This document shows, in pieces, positions 53,292 to 62,075 of a stretch of DNA of 64,000 nucleotides. Below the pieces are notes generated by a model. The model was not told where the DNA came from. It saw only the letters and a program-made list of their open reading frames with translations, and made no database searches. Made by a program: the position numbers and the translations under genes. This stretch comes from Balneolaceae bacterium (GTDB lineage Bacteria > Bacteroidota > Rhodothermia > Balneolales > Balneolaceae): positions 930,001 to 994,000 of the forward strand of contig CP030887.1 of NCBI GenBank assembly GCA_006969905.1, given 5' to 3'. Numbering within the stretch: the stretch's first letter is position 1; each line of letters opens with the position of its first letter.

Positions 53292-54662
53292 TTAGTTATA
53301 TGAGTCTTCAATCTCTTTTAGTTTCGTGTCTATCATTTTCTTTGGCATCCAGTTTCCACGAATCATTACACCGGAAAGGTTTTTAATGTTTGCCACATCA
53401 TCAAACGGATTTTGGTTTACCAAAACCAGGTCAGCACGTTGGCCTTTGGCAATAGTGCCAAAAGAGTCATCGTCGGAAAAATATTCACCAACATTAAGGG
53501 TGCCCGTTTTAATAATTTCATAAGGGGTCATACCCGCGTCTGCCATTACAGCCAGTTCGCGATGTATGGAAAACCCGGGAACGCTGAATAACTGCGGGGC
53601 ATCTGTTCCCATCAGGATTTTTACCCCGGCCTTATTCATTTCTCCGAGCAAACGCTGCCGTAGTTCAGCGTGATCAAGTGCCTGCTCTACATTAAAATTT
53701 GGGTTATTATCAATGTTATTGGCCACAAATGCGTTATAACTTGCCCTGAGCTGCTTGGGAATGTACTTAAGCTCGTCATAGTTTCGCATGGCTTCATAAT
53801 CTGCAGCCCCAATTATGGTTTCCCAAAGAGCCTGTGTGGGAACCACCCAAACATTATTTTCAATAGTTATCTGAATGATCTCTTCCATTTTTTGATCAAG
53901 CTTTTCTCCTTCAAAGGCACTTAAAAAAGCGACATAACCATCGAGATGATCCATGGTCAACTGGCCCATTTCAATAGCGTGTAACAATCCAACCTCGGAT
54001 GGAACATGGCCGCCAAAAGTGATGCCAATTTCGTTTGCAGTATTGGCCATTGCATCATATTCCTCAAGGGTAAGGCCGGGATGAATTTTCAATAAATCCC
54101 ACCCTTCTTCTTTTTGTTGTTTTGCTTTATCAATTGCCTGTTGAGGTGAACCAATAGAGTTTCCATTAAAGCTTGGGCCTGCGAGATATAGGTTCGGGCC
54201 AATTAATTTGCCAGAGGCAACCTTTTCTTTAAGCTCCAGTTGGTTTTCCCAGCCCAGCATACCCCTAACGGTGGTAATGCCCGCTGCGGTATATAGAAAA
54301 AGGGTATGTTCAACATAGTCCATAGTCATATATGCGGGAGCATTTGGTGGAGGGCTTGTTGGGGGAACATGCCCATGCATTTCCGCAAGACCGGGCATCA
54401 GGTATTTATTGGAACCATCTATGATGGTTGCATTATCCGGAAGCTGAACATTTGAGGATGGAGCAACCAGTACTATTTCATCACCATCTACTACCACGGT
54501 ATGATTTCGCAGAACGGTTTCTGCTGTCATGGGAAGAACGCTTACATTAGTAAATGCAATTGTATTATCTGAAAACCCCGGAGCCTGGCTATTGTTGTTA
54601 TAAATGAAAGCACTGGTCAATAATACCGGAAGCGCAACAAGCAGGATAAGTTTGAATTTCAT
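53292..54662 (-). CDS. Exported amidohydrolase-family enzyme, third copy
   Basis: A 456-residue amidohydrolase. The N-terminus is a hydrophobic export segment (LILLVALPVLLTSAFIY). The metal motif is PGLAEMHGHVPPTSPPP (HxH intact). KIHPGLTLEEYD, FGGHVPSEVG, MDHLDGYVAFLSA and LMGTDAPQLFS carry the other ligand regions. IAKGQRADLVLVNQNPFDD is the C-terminal signature. It belongs to the same imidazolonepropionase-like branch as the pair at 49977-52507 but is clearly distinct in sequence. Confidence 0.88.
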   Translation of the reverse strand: MKFKLILLVALPVLLTSAFIYNNNSQAPGFSDNTIAFTNVSVLPMTAETVLRNHTVVVDGDEIVLVAPSSNVQLPDNATIIDGSNKYLMPGLAEMHGHVPPTSPPPNAPAYMTMDYVEHTLFLYTAAGITTVRGMLGWENQLELKEKVASGKLIGPNLYLAGPSFNGNSIGSPQQAIDKAKQQKEEGWDLLKIHPGLTLEEYDAMANTANEIGITFGGHVPSEVGLLHAIEMGQLTMDHLDGYVAFLSAFEGEKLDQKMEEIIQITIENNVWVVPTQALWETIIGAADYEAMRNYDELKYIPKQLRASYNAFVANNIDNNPNFNVEQALDHAELRQRLLGEMNKAGVKILMGTDAPQLFSVPGFSIHRELAVMADAGMTPYEIIKTGTLNVGEYFSDDDSFGTIAKGQRADLVLVNQNPFDDVANIKNLSGVMIRGNWMPKKMIDTKLKEIEDSYN

Positions 54663-54764
54663 AAAGAGCAGATTTAATTGTTCCGTAAATAAATCTTAGC
54701 AGGGGCATTTAAACAAGATGCGGGAGATACTTTCATCAAATTTTACGCATGTGAAAAAGTGTAA

Positions 54765-55520
54765 TCAGGAAAAGCGTAAAGCGGCCTTTATAACTTGTAT
54801 AAAGCTTCCTTGACGATCTTTTACATCATCAGGCTCAAGAACTTCCAGTTTTTTCGCGCCCTGGTAGAAGAAAAACAGGCCAATTGCCATTACAGTGTGA
54901 GCAAGATCCAAATGATTAAACCAAATATGAAGGCTAATCTCACTAGTGTAAAAGAAGGCTGCAAGGGTTGTAAAAATAACGGATAGAAAAATAATCCGGC
55001 TTCCCTCATTACGGGTTCTCCAGTAAACCAAGAAATGAAGAGGAAGCACCACCAGCCCCAGGCCGTAGGCCGAATGGACTTTGATGTAAAAAAAGTCAAC
55101 AGTAATGAACGTAATAACTGCGAAGGTAACAAGCTCAATAACATTTGCAACCTCCAGGAAGCGGGCGAAACGGTTATTTATAACCGGGGCTGCATGTATG
55201 ATCGTGGCTCTTTCAATAGCCATAACAGCAAGCATACTAATCAGCCAGCCGGGAAGCTTCCATGGCAGGCCCACAGCATATTGAAAGGCATGCCCCAGGA
55301 TACCCCCTAAAAAAGTAGCAAGCGCCATAATACCAAAGTACCAGCGCATGTATTGGTGAACCTTCCCCTTTTTATTCAGCCGGGTAAGTTTTACCAAAGC
55401 ATAAACACAAACCGCAGTAATCCAAAGGTCGGTAAAGGTAACCATGGGCTCCATAATGGTAATACCAAAAACCTCTATGGATGGTTGGCCCGATGCAGAC
55501 TCATAAATATCCTGATTCAT
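54765..55520 (-). CDS. Multi-pass membrane protein, 251 aa
   Basis: Contains seven or eight hydrophobic segments with conserved-looking polar residues inside (LGGILGHAFQYAVG, TSEISLHIWFNHLDLAHTVMAIG). The His residues in helices suggest metal or quinone binding. It resembles DUF6962-like proteins, but the assignment is tentative. It stands alone, and function is unknown. Confidence 0.6.
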   Translation of the reverse strand: MNQDIYESASGQPSIEVFGITIMEPMVTFTDLWITAVCVYALVKLTRLNKKGKVHQYMRWYFGIMALATFLGGILGHAFQYAVGLPWKLPGWLISMLAVMAIERATIIHAAPVINNRFARFLEVANVIELVTFAVITFITVDFFYIKVHSAYGLGLVVLPLHFLVYWRTRNEGSRIIFLSVIFTTLAAFFYTSEISLHIWFNHLDLAHTVMAIGLFFFYQGAKKLEVLEPDDVKDRQGSFIQVIKAALRFS

Positions 55521-55670
55521 GTTTTATAAATACTAAAAAGAGGAAGACTTTGCTATAAACGAATTGTAAACAAGCGGAGCCGGGTTTTATAGAAGAATGA
55601 AAGGAAAAGACACAGTCATTGTAGCCTGTTTGGAAGTATTACATGAATGAAGTTGTTAGAATTGATACCT

Positions 55671-56645
55671 CTAAAACTCAAACTTACCCACCGCAGCTTC
55701 ACAACCTTCCCAGTTAATTCTGATATTCTCCGGGTCAGAAAGCGAATCTTCAGGAGTTAGTTTTTCAGGAAAGCCTGTCCATTGTTGCGGGCCGTAGAAA
55801 TCACCTGATTTAGCTTCGGGATCAAAACAGGCCCGTATAATTCCGGTGGCCCCGTCTTCCGGAGACTGGGCATGATTCATTAAGTCAGCATCAGCATCCA
55901 TCCCTCCGGCTTTTGCCGTGGTTACCTGTAAACCGGTGGCGGCAAGGCCGGGATGTGCGATCATCGTTTTTACATGGGTGATACCTTGTTCTTCCAGCTT
56001 CTCTTTTAATCCATAAGTAAAAGCGCAGTTCGCCAGCTTGGTTTGGTGATATCTCTGCCAACGCGGGCCGGTAAAACTTGCATTTTCTTCTTCAGTACCG
56101 TCACCCCCCAGGTTGCCCCCGCGCTGCTCAAAATATTTTTCTTCCAATGGAGGGCCAAGCCGGGCCATAGAGGTATGGTTTACAATCCGCGCCTCGCTGC
56201 TTTTCTTTAAAAGGGGAAATAACCCATTAGTTAAGAGGAAGTGCGAAATACAATTAGTCTGCATTTGTACATCGTATCCGTCTTTGGTGGCTTGGTCCGG
56301 TAAAGCCATAACCCCGGCATTGTTGCATAGTACATCTACCACATCAAATGATGATTTAATTTCTTCAATCGCGCTCCTCACACTTTTGAAGTCCTGTAAA
56401 TCACAATCAACAGAATGAAAAATTCCTTCCGGAACCTCTTCTTTCAGGTTTTTTAAAGCTGACACAGAGCGGTTACTGCTTCGGTTCAATAAAATCACTG
56501 TCGCCCCTAACTTTGCTGCCTCCCTTGCACACACGTACCCGGTTCCACTGGTTGTGCCGGTAATGGCCACCACTTTTCCGGTCATATCTTGTGTGTGGTT
56601 ATTGATTACCGTTTCTAAATGAAGGGTTTTGATCGTATTTGGCAT
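55671..56645 (-). CDS. Short-chain dehydrogenase/reductase
   Basis: A 324-residue SDR. The cofactor motif is VVAITGTTSGTGYVCAREAA (TGxxxGxG, residues 26-45), then DVLCNNAGVMA (NNAG), a Ser in NHTSMA, and the YHQTK catalytic pair (YxxxK). Length and the C-terminal region resemble retinol-dehydrogenase/protochlorophyllide-reductase-like SDRs. NRSSNR after the second strand suggests NADP(H). Substrate is unknown. Confidence 0.9.
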   Translation of the reverse strand: MPNTIKTLHLETVINNHTQDMTGKVVAITGTTSGTGYVCAREAAKLGATVILLNRSSNRSVSALKNLKEEVPEGIFHSVDCDLQDFKSVRSAIEEIKSSFDVVDVLCNNAGVMALPDQATKDGYDVQMQTNCISHFLLTNGLFPLLKKSSEARIVNHTSMARLGPPLEEKYFEQRGGNLGGDGTEEENASFTGPRWQRYHQTKLANCAFTYGLKEKLEEQGITHVKTMIAHPGLAATGLQVTTAKAGGMDADADLMNHAQSPEDGATGIIRACFDPEAKSGDFYGPQQWTGFPEKLTPEDSLSDPENIRINWEGCEAAVGKFEF

Positions 56646-56741
56646 AAGACAAAAGTAAATGAGAATTTCAGATTACAATGCAACTATAGTAATCTTTGTT
56701 CGGGAAAAGATCAAAAGCCGCACTTGCGGCAAGATCATCAC

Positions 56742-57176
56742 TTACTGGTTATCTTCCGACAACTGTTCGCAGTAAACTTTAAGCCCATTGTTTTCATCTG
56801 ATAGCGCTTTCCTGAAAAGGGGTTTAAGCAAAAACCCGAATAGAGAAATAATGTAACCCGAGGCTTCAAGTGTAAGGGTATTTAGAGTATAGCCCTCCAT
56901 TTGAGAAACCGTATGGGTAGCGACCATAGTAAGGCCGGGCTTGGATGTTTTCCATGAAAATCCCTCTCCCTCATCAAACGAGGTTACTTCCCATTTAGCC
57001 TCACTTTGCATGGGTTGCTTAATCAGAACTTCGCTACCAGCGGAAAGGGGTGTGGAATCAACCTTTTTTAAGGAGGTTATATTCGGGGCCCAGGCAGGCC
57101 ATTCCTCAACATTTTTGGTTACATCCCAAACTAATTGTGAGGGTGCATCGACTTTTATACTATGCTCAATATTCAT
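56742..57176 (-). CDS. SRPBCC-family (polyketide cyclase/START-like) protein
   Basis: A 144-residue single-domain protein: IEHSIKVDAPSQLVWDVTKNVEEWPAWAPN is the family N-terminus. It is a hydrophobic-ligand binding fold with no enzyme assigned. It resembles the N-terminal half of the protein at 35261. It is the last chromosomal gene before the cassette array, on the same strand as the cassettes, but it lacks an attC of its own. Confidence 0.8.
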   Translation of the reverse strand: MNIEHSIKVDAPSQLVWDVTKNVEEWPAWAPNITSLKKVDSTPLSAGSEVLIKQPMQSEAKWEVTSFDEGEGFSWKTSKPGLTMVATHTVSQMEGYTLNTLTLEASGYIISLFGFLLKPLFRKALSDENNGLKVYCEQLSEDNQ

Positions 57177-57240
57177 CTCATGACTTTATTTTATAGTTCT
57201 CTTTCTTTTTAATTGGAACAAAAGTTAGCGTCAATTTCAG

Positions 57241-57366
57241 GTAAATAACAATACTTTTTTTGGCCTTTTTGAAAGGTTAAACAATAGTCAAGGCTTTGTA
57301 TTCAAAAAACTGAATTATGTCTGTGTTGAACTTAGTTTAGCGTTCGCCTTGAAACGCTTGTTATAG
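57241..57366 (-). repeat. Degenerate terminal attC of the array
   Basis: The inverse-core half is clear: CCTATAACAAGCGTTTCAAGG on the minus strand (57343-57363). The distal half does not match the other sites; a possible core is GTTATTT (57241-57247). As the leftmost cassette's attC, it may be decayed or cut by a past deletion. Confidence 0.6.
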
Positions 57367-57372
57367 GCCGCT

Positions 57373-57981
57373 TTACCCTTCTCCTCCAAGAAACATTAAG
57401 TACATGAAAGGGAGAGAAATAACGATTCCAATTATTAACGGAACCCAAATACTTCTTTTTCGAAACTTCAAATCTTCAGGGACGTGCCTTTTCCAGAAAA
57501 CTGTTTCGAGTAAATAAATACCAGCTAAGCTAAATGTGATAGAGATCAAGCTTGTTGTAACAGGAATAAAATCAATTATAATAATCTGTACTACTGAATA
57601 AACCAGAGAGCTGATTAAGGCTATCCATCCAATTTTTGATTTACCAATTTGCTTAAAATTGATAGCCATTAGAATACCACCCGCTAAAACTGAAAAAAGA
57701 ACTCCAAAGACTAAAATAAATTTCTGTGTATAAAGTTGAGGAGCCGTTGGGTCATCCACAATATTCGGATTGGATTCTTTGGGTTCCTCGATTATTTGCT
57801 GCTGCTCAATTTGTGCACCTAAATTTTTGGCCTCTTCACTTGCCTTCTCTCTTTTTTCTAATTCCCAAATAGCGGCAAGCACTGCATTCTCCTGGAACAT
57901 TGATTTATTGTTAATGTATTCCTGAAGCTGAGCATCAGTTTTCTCTGTCATTTTCCGTGAAAAGAAGTTTTCCTTGGCCAT
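57373..57981 (-). CDS. Cassette A: membrane protein with helical N-terminus
   Basis: A 202-residue protein. The cytoplasmic N-terminus is KENFFSRKMTEKTDAQLQEYI followed by a helix with acidic/Gln residues. Four hydrophobic segments lie at about 84-104, 113-134, 137-158 and 177-195. Unknown family, although the N-terminal pattern (EKTDAQLQEYI..K..FQE.AVLAA..ELEKR) is seen in Bacteroidota membrane proteins. Its cassette core GTTATGGGCTAA and own attC core match with one change in ten bases. Confidence 0.65.
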   Translation of the reverse strand: MAKENFFSRKMTEKTDAQLQEYINNKSMFQENAVLAAIWELEKREKASEEAKNLGAQIEQQQIIEEPKESNPNIVDDPTAPQLYTQKFILVFGVLFSVLAGGILMAINFKQIGKSKIGWIALISSLVYSVVQIIIIDFIPVTTSLISITFSLAGIYLLETVFWKRHVPEDLKFRKRSIWVPLIIGIVISLPFMYLMFLGGEG

Positions 57982-58001
57982 TTCTAAATTTTTGGTTTAG
58001 C

Positions 58002-58110
58002 CCATAACGACCCGGCGGTTAAGCGGCCCCGGCACATAATTTAAGGTTTCGAAATAATGTTACATTCTCGGGCATTATGTGCAGGGGCCGACTTGAAACG
58101 CTTGTTAGGT
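58002..58110 (-). repeat. attC site after cassette B
   Basis: Cores GTTAGGT (58104-58110, plus strand) and CCATAAC (58002-58008). Inner boxes ACGACCCGGCGGTTAAGCGG and CCGACTTGAAACGCTTG. The 109-bp site has a central imperfect palindrome around GCACATAAT / GCATTATGTGC. Confidence 0.9.
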
Positions 58111-58117
58111 GGCGAAT

Positions 58118-58453
58118 TTATAGGGCAAACATTTCTTGTAATGTACTCAATACTTTTTCTTCGGCAGAAGAACTGATTGTCCCAAGGCTTTTAATCAATC
58201 TGCTTTTATCGACTGTTCGAATCTGATCTAATACAATTTGTCCTTTCTTGCCTTGAAATGTAGTAGTGACCCGTGTAGGATAATTTTTAATGGTAGATGT
58301 CATTGGGGCAATGATCACTGTTCTTATATGTTTGTTCATTTCATTAGGAGATATGATCAAGCAGGGGCGAGTTTTTTTAATTTCAGAGCCTTTGGTGGGA
58401 TCAAGTGAAATCAGATGAACTTCAAACCTTTGAACTGGATCTGCTTTTACCAT
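58118..58453 (-). CDS. Cassette B: MazF/PemK-family toxin
   Basis: A 111-residue endoribonuclease-type toxin. VQRFEVHLISLDPTKGSEIKKTRPCLI is the conserved N-terminal barrel with the Arg-Pro pair. IIAPMTSTIKNYPTRV carries the catalytic Thr/Ser region, and VLDQIRTVDKSRLIK the conserved Asp-Gln-Arg segment. The ATG at 58451-58453 overlaps the antitoxin stop by seven bases and is preferred to the GTG at 58459. It is the downstream partner of MazE in one cassette. Confidence 0.93.
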   Translation of the reverse strand: MVKADPVQRFEVHLISLDPTKGSEIKKTRPCLIISPNEMNKHIRTVIIAPMTSTIKNYPTRVTTTFQGKKGQIVLDQIRTVDKSRLIKSLGTISSSAEEKVLSTLQEMFAL

Positions 58454-58704
58454 GTCCACTCAGTTTCATCCCATTCTGAAGGCCTCTCAATCTCTTTTTG
58501 ATCTAATAAAACATCATCACCTTGTTCCGCCATTTTTTGGAAAGACGCCTCCCAATCCTTTCGGGTCATATCAGCAGGACGAAGAATAATTTCATTGTCT
58601 CTGAGGATCATTTCAATTTCTTTAGTGATCCCACTTTCTTCGATCAGAGGTTTGGGAATTCGGACTCCCTGGGAATTCCCGATACGAATTATCTTGGTTT
58701 TCAT
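58447..58704 (-). CDS. Cassette B: MazE/AbrB-type antitoxin
   Basis: An 85-residue antitoxin. The N-terminal swapped-hairpin domain MKTKIIRIGNSQGVRIPKPL binds DNA, and the acidic C-terminal tail (PSEWDETEWTW) binds the toxin. ATG 58702-58704 is preferred over a longer reading from 58734 because it starts the canonical MazE N-terminus. The two-gene toxin-antitoxin cassette probably stabilises the array against cassette loss. Confidence 0.92.
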   Translation of the reverse strand: MKTKIIRIGNSQGVRIPKPLIEESGITKEIEMILRDNEIILRPADMTRKDWEASFQKMAEQGDDVLLDQKEIERPSEWDETEWTW

Positions 58705-58788
58705 AGCTTTGGTTATTTGTAAATATTTATACAAATATAATTACAATGTACCTACAATACAACCAAGGAAGAATCGATTTATCGAGCC

Positions 58789-58915
58789 ACCTAACGACCT
58801 ACCGCATAACCGGCGCAGGGATTATGATTTTTTAAAAGGCTAAGCATTTGAACAATCATTGCAAGAAATTAAGCCGAAGCCACGTCTGCGTCCGCTGTTA
58901 ATGCGGTTGTTATAC
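58789..58915 (-). repeat. attC site after cassette C (divergent subtype)
   Basis: Cores GTTATAC (58909-58915) and ACCTAAC (58789-58795). Inner boxes differ from the major type: ACGACCTACCGCATAACCGG and CCGCTGTTAATGCGGTTG. It belongs to a second attC sequence class within the same array. Confidence 0.85.
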
Positions 58916-58926
58916 CCAAATGATGC

Positions 58927-60141
58927 TTAAAGTTGATCAATTTGGTTTAATAGAACTGAAGGATGAATATTCATTTCAATTATTTTACCTGACGGGTCAA
59001 TCAAAATATTTCTTGGTAAGCCTTGTATAAATAATTCTTCATTGATTTCAGTAGTAGAATACCCATTCAACCATTCCACATCATATTTGTTTAAGAAAGA
59101 CTCTATCCTTTGGGAATCTTCATTATAATTGAGACTTACGAGAATCACTTTATCAGAAAAATCAGAATGAATTCTTTTTAAGTCATCAATTTCTTGATGG
59201 CAACCAGCACACCAATTAGCCCAAAAATTTAGATATAACATCTTTTCACCACCCAGAAAGTCATAAATTGAAGTCTTTTCCCCTGAAAGCAATTCAAATG
59301 TATAATCATAGACGGATTGTCCTTCAGTAATTCGTCTTTCAGTAGTACCACTTAAAGTAGGCTTAACTGAAATAGATGTGCCATTATCAGCTACTTCAGT
59401 TATTTCAAACCCATAATTAGTACTATGAAAATAAGTTGTTGAATCAAGAACAACGGCTCCTGAGGCTTCATCTGTGCCGTTTATTTCACCATCATATTCC
59501 CCAATAACAATCCGATCGGAGTCTAAATCATTGTATTTACCATTCACGTTGTGATCTATGATTCCAATTCTTATAGAATCTTGTTGATAGACAAAATCCC
59601 CTACTCTTATGTTTCTTCGTTGATCAAAGTAAAAATCGACATATGGTTTTCCCTTTGTTATATATTGCTCAATCATTTGTTTGGTCTGATCCTTTTGTTC
59701 AGAATCAGGTTTGTGGAATCGGATAGTATGGGAAAGGTGAGTTTCATCAATATTAGGTATAGAAATATCAATAAACTCCTCCGAGAATTGAAGCGATTCA
59801 TTAGCATCTGAAAAATCAAGATTATTATTATAATCAACCCAAAATAAGGGTGATTCAGATGAATAATCTCCAACCAATACTAATACACCGTTTTCAATAG
59901 CGGACTGATTCTTGCCCGTGAAATAGATTTGAGCAAAAACTGTATCCGATACTTCTGACAAATTTGGGAGAGTGATTCTTCCACGTAAGCTGTCTTCCAT
60001 TTCTGTAATTGGATAAAGAACAAAAAAACCTCTATTTGGTTGATCATAGATGGTATTCAAATCAACTTTTAAAGAAGGCTCACTTTGATTTGAACATGAG
60101 ATTATGAATAGGCAAAGAAATAAAATTAGATAGTGTTTCAT
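58927..60141 (-). CDS. Cassette C: lipoprotein with C-terminal thioredoxin-like (TlpA) domain
   Basis: A 404-residue lipoprotein with lipobox LFIISCSNQS (Cys about 16). The N-terminal two-thirds are strand-rich and unrecognised. The C-terminal 130 residues form a TlpA/ResA fold with active site FWANWCAGCHQEIDDL (WCxxC) and PRNILIDPSGKIIEM (cis-Pro region). It would act in the periplasm as a disulfide reductase. The cassette is the largest single-gene one in view. Confidence 0.88.
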   Translation of the reverse strand: MKHYLILFLCLFIISCSNQSEPSLKVDLNTIYDQPNRGFFVLYPITEMEDSLRGRITLPNLSEVSDTVFAQIYFTGKNQSAIENGVLVLVGDYSSESPLFWVDYNNNLDFSDANESLQFSEEFIDISIPNIDETHLSHTIRFHKPDSEQKDQTKQMIEQYITKGKPYVDFYFDQRRNIRVGDFVYQQDSIRIGIIDHNVNGKYNDLDSDRIVIGEYDGEINGTDEASGAVVLDSTTYFHSTNYGFEITEVADNGTSISVKPTLSGTTERRITEGQSVYDYTFELLSGEKTSIYDFLGGEKMLYLNFWANWCAGCHQEIDDLKRIHSDFSDKVILVSLNYNEDSQRIESFLNKYDVEWLNGYSTTEINEELFIQGLPRNILIDPSGKIIEMNIHPSVLLNQIDQL

Positions 60142-60157
60142 ATTAATTGCTTTTTGG

Positions 60158-60270
60158 GCATAACGACCCAGCGTTTAAGCGGCACATTACAATTTAGGAT
60201 TTTAGTTTAAGTTTCGAAATGAGCTTGCACTGAACTTGATTCAGTGTCCGACTTGAAACGCTTGTTATAC
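60158..60270 (-). repeat. attC site after cassette D
   Basis: Cores GTTATAC (60264-60270) and GCATAAC (60158-60164). Major-type inner boxes ACGACCCAGCGTTTAAGCGG and CCGACTTGAAACGCTTG. The stop codon of the gene in cassette D lies inside the inverse core. Confidence 0.9.
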
Positions 60271-60594
60271 ATTCTTGTTGACGAAATAATGAGTTGAGGT
60301 TCCAATTTTATTTGTTCGAATTATTTCCAAAAAAGCGTTGGGAGATAGTTCAATGAACTTGTTTGGATTTTCACCGACCCATAAAGCTTGAAACTCAATT
60401 CCTTCCTTGGAATAAGAAATTACTTCTTCGAGCTTTTTTGAATATTCAACTAAATACTCAGGATCAAAATCCCAGAATTCAGCATCCCAGTCAGCTTGTT
60501 CTGTCAAATGATTGTGGAGTTGAAGATCAAATTTTTTAAGATAGGATCTCTGGTCACGAGTATTGATGAATTCTATTTCTACAAAAAGACTCAT
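60265..60594 (-). CDS. Cassette D: unknown protein, 109 aa
   Basis: A compact acidic protein: VEIEFINTRDQRSYLKKFD at the start, DWDAEFWDFDPEYLVEYSKKL in the middle, and an all-alpha/beta mix at the end. No family is recognised. Its TAA stop is part of the attC inverse core (GTATAA C), typical of small cassette genes with little 3' UTR. The cassette is only 444 bp. Confidence 0.6.
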   Translation of the reverse strand: MSLFVEIEFINTRDQRSYLKKFDLQLHNHLTEQADWDAEFWDFDPEYLVEYSKKLEEVISYSKEGIEFQALWVGENPNKFIELSPNAFLEIIRTNKIGTSTHYFVNKNV

Positions 60595-60601
60595 TTAGAA
60601 T

Positions 60602-60725
60602 GTATAACGACCCGGCGTTTAAGCGGCGCAGGTTCTGGTTTTTTGTAGAAGTAACTGAATATTTTTATTGCTCACAAGCTTTCCAGCGAATCCTACCTGC
60701 GTCCGACTTGAAACGCTTGTTAGGC
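60602..60725 (-). repeat. attC site after cassette E
   Basis: Cores GTTAGGC (60719-60725) and GTATAAC (60602-60608). Inner boxes ACGACCCGGCGTTTAAGCGG and CCGACTTGAAACGCTTG. The outer stem CGCAGG / CCTGCG is visible. This is the best match in the array to the classical attC consensus. Confidence 0.93.
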
Positions 60726-60742
60726 AACTGGATAATATTATA

Positions 60743-61285
60743 CTAAAGTATATTTGTTAGATAGGAAACCATTTCATTTTCTGGTTCATTACCTAGTAAT
60801 GTATATTCTATTCCAAATTCATCAAGAGTTGCTCGTAGATTTTTATCAGCCTTCTCCTGTAATTCTTGTTCCTTAGGCCTGATGTCATCCTTAACATTAC
60901 TTGGAGAATACAGCTTAGTTGTTACAAAAAAATGAGCATAGGTTTTTTTATAGTCTTTACAGAAGTTTTCCATAGACTTTGCAAATGAAATAGCTTGTTC
61001 ATTATCAGGAAAAAAAAGTCTTGTATACATTAAAATATCAAATACGCTTCGATCACACATTAAAAGGTCACAGTTTCTACTAAATGTCATTTCAATTGAG
61101 ATTTGACGACCAAACAAATCCATTTGCATCTCGGGGGTTTTCTCATTTGCAGCAAGAAACAAGCTTGATCTTGCTACTTCAGGAGATAAATTTACCCTTA
61201 AGCCTTTCTTTTTTAATTCAGAATATACACTAGATATAAGTGTAGATTTTCCTGAGCCATGTGCTCCTACTAAAGCTATTTTCAT
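60743..61285 (-). CDS. Cassette E: P-loop kinase/NTPase (AAA_28-like)
   Basis: A 180-residue P-loop protein. The Walker A is LVGAHGSGKSTLISSVYS (about residues 4-21). The LLMCDRSVFDIL segment is a Walker-B/DRS motif seen in nucleoside-kinase-like and NadR-like proteins. The ATG at 61283-61285 overlaps the upstream stop as ATGA and is preferred to 61303. It is translationally coupled to the 2OG-oxygenase-like gene in the same cassette. Confidence 0.8.
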   Translation of the reverse strand: MKIALVGAHGSGKSTLISSVYSELKKKGLRVNLSPEVARSSLFLAANEKTPEMQMDLFGRQISIEMTFSRNCDLLMCDRSVFDILMYTRLFFPDNEQAISFAKSMENFCKDYKKTYAHFFVTTKLYSPSNVKDDIRPKEQELQEKADKNLRATLDEFGIEYTLLGNEPENEMVSYLTNIL

Positions 61286-61917
61286 TTTGTCTCCATTCTC
61301 CAAGATGTAGTTATTCGATTTGCTTTACCTTTATCCGACTTCTTAACTGGTAGTGTACCATGAACATGTGTAGGATTATTAAAAATAATCAAACTACCTT
61401 TTTTCTGTTTGAAGTAAATACGATCAGACTCTATCTCATTATAGATTTTCTTTCCATCTTCAGATGCTTCAGCATTTTTATTTAAATAAAACTCCCCACC
61501 TAAAAAATCTATTGAGTAATCTGTAAGCATCAAAACTGCAACAAAATCATTTTTTCCATACCCGACATTTCTACCTCGATGAGCCTTAATAAATCCTCCC
61601 TCATGATATTCAAAAATTGGAAAGACCCTTTCATTTATATTTCCAGACCAACTCATTCCTGTCAACTTTTCTAATTTTAATTTTCCTGTGGAATTCAATT
61701 CCTGAGCAATATCAGATTCTAAATAGTAGTATTGCATCGGCGATCTTTCGGATTTATAGATCTTATTTACCAAATCATCGCTATCATTTAGCCCCGCACT
61801 TGATTGTTTCAACTTATTCTGACCGACTTTTCTATACTCATTAACAATTATATCGCATGCCGATTCATCAAAAAACTCAGGTAGGTAAGCAAATCCTTGT
61901 TCTCTTAATTCTTTCAT
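61282..61917 (-). CDS. Cassette E: 2OG-Fe(II)-oxygenase-like protein
   Basis: A 211-residue protein with the C-terminal architecture of a double-stranded beta-helix oxygenase. GGFIKAHRGRNVGYGKNDFV contains a His where the HxD motif is expected, but the Asp is not obvious. VLMLTDYSIDFLGGEFYL, GSLIIFNNPTHVHGTLPV (distal His) and NRITTSWRM (2OG Arg) follow. If active, it would hydroxylate an amino acid or peptide. It is the first gene of a two-gene cassette. Confidence 0.7.
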   Translation of the reverse strand: MKELREQGFAYLPEFFDESACDIIVNEYRKVGQNKLKQSSAGLNDSDDLVNKIYKSERSPMQYYYLESDIAQELNSTGKLKLEKLTGMSWSGNINERVFPIFEYHEGGFIKAHRGRNVGYGKNDFVAVLMLTDYSIDFLGGEFYLNKNAEASEDGKKIYNEIESDRIYFKQKKGSLIIFNNPTHVHGTLPVKKSDKGKANRITTSWRMETK

Positions 61918-61940
61918 AACCCGATGATTAGTTAAAAGTT

Positions 61941-62069
61941 GCCTAACGACCCAGCGTTTAAGCGGCGAGCCGTGGTTGATTTATATTAAAGGCGCGTAGC
62001 CAAGTTCGCCTGCCCCGCGTCCATAAACCTGTGGACAGGCGGGGAGTCCGCTTGAAACGCTTGTTATGT
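61941..62069 (-). repeat. attC site after cassette F
   Basis: Cores GTTATGT (62063-62069) and GCCTAAC (61941-61947). Major-type boxes ACGACCCAGCGTTTAAGCGG and CCGCTTGAAACGCTTG. The central part carries a strong extra hairpin (CCGCCTGTCC / CCTGCCCCGC region). Confidence 0.9.
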
Positions 62070-62075
62070 AACAAT

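Noticed and set aside
56742-57176. SRPBCC gene as a further cassette
   Set aside because: No attC follows it, and no matching core pair is present.
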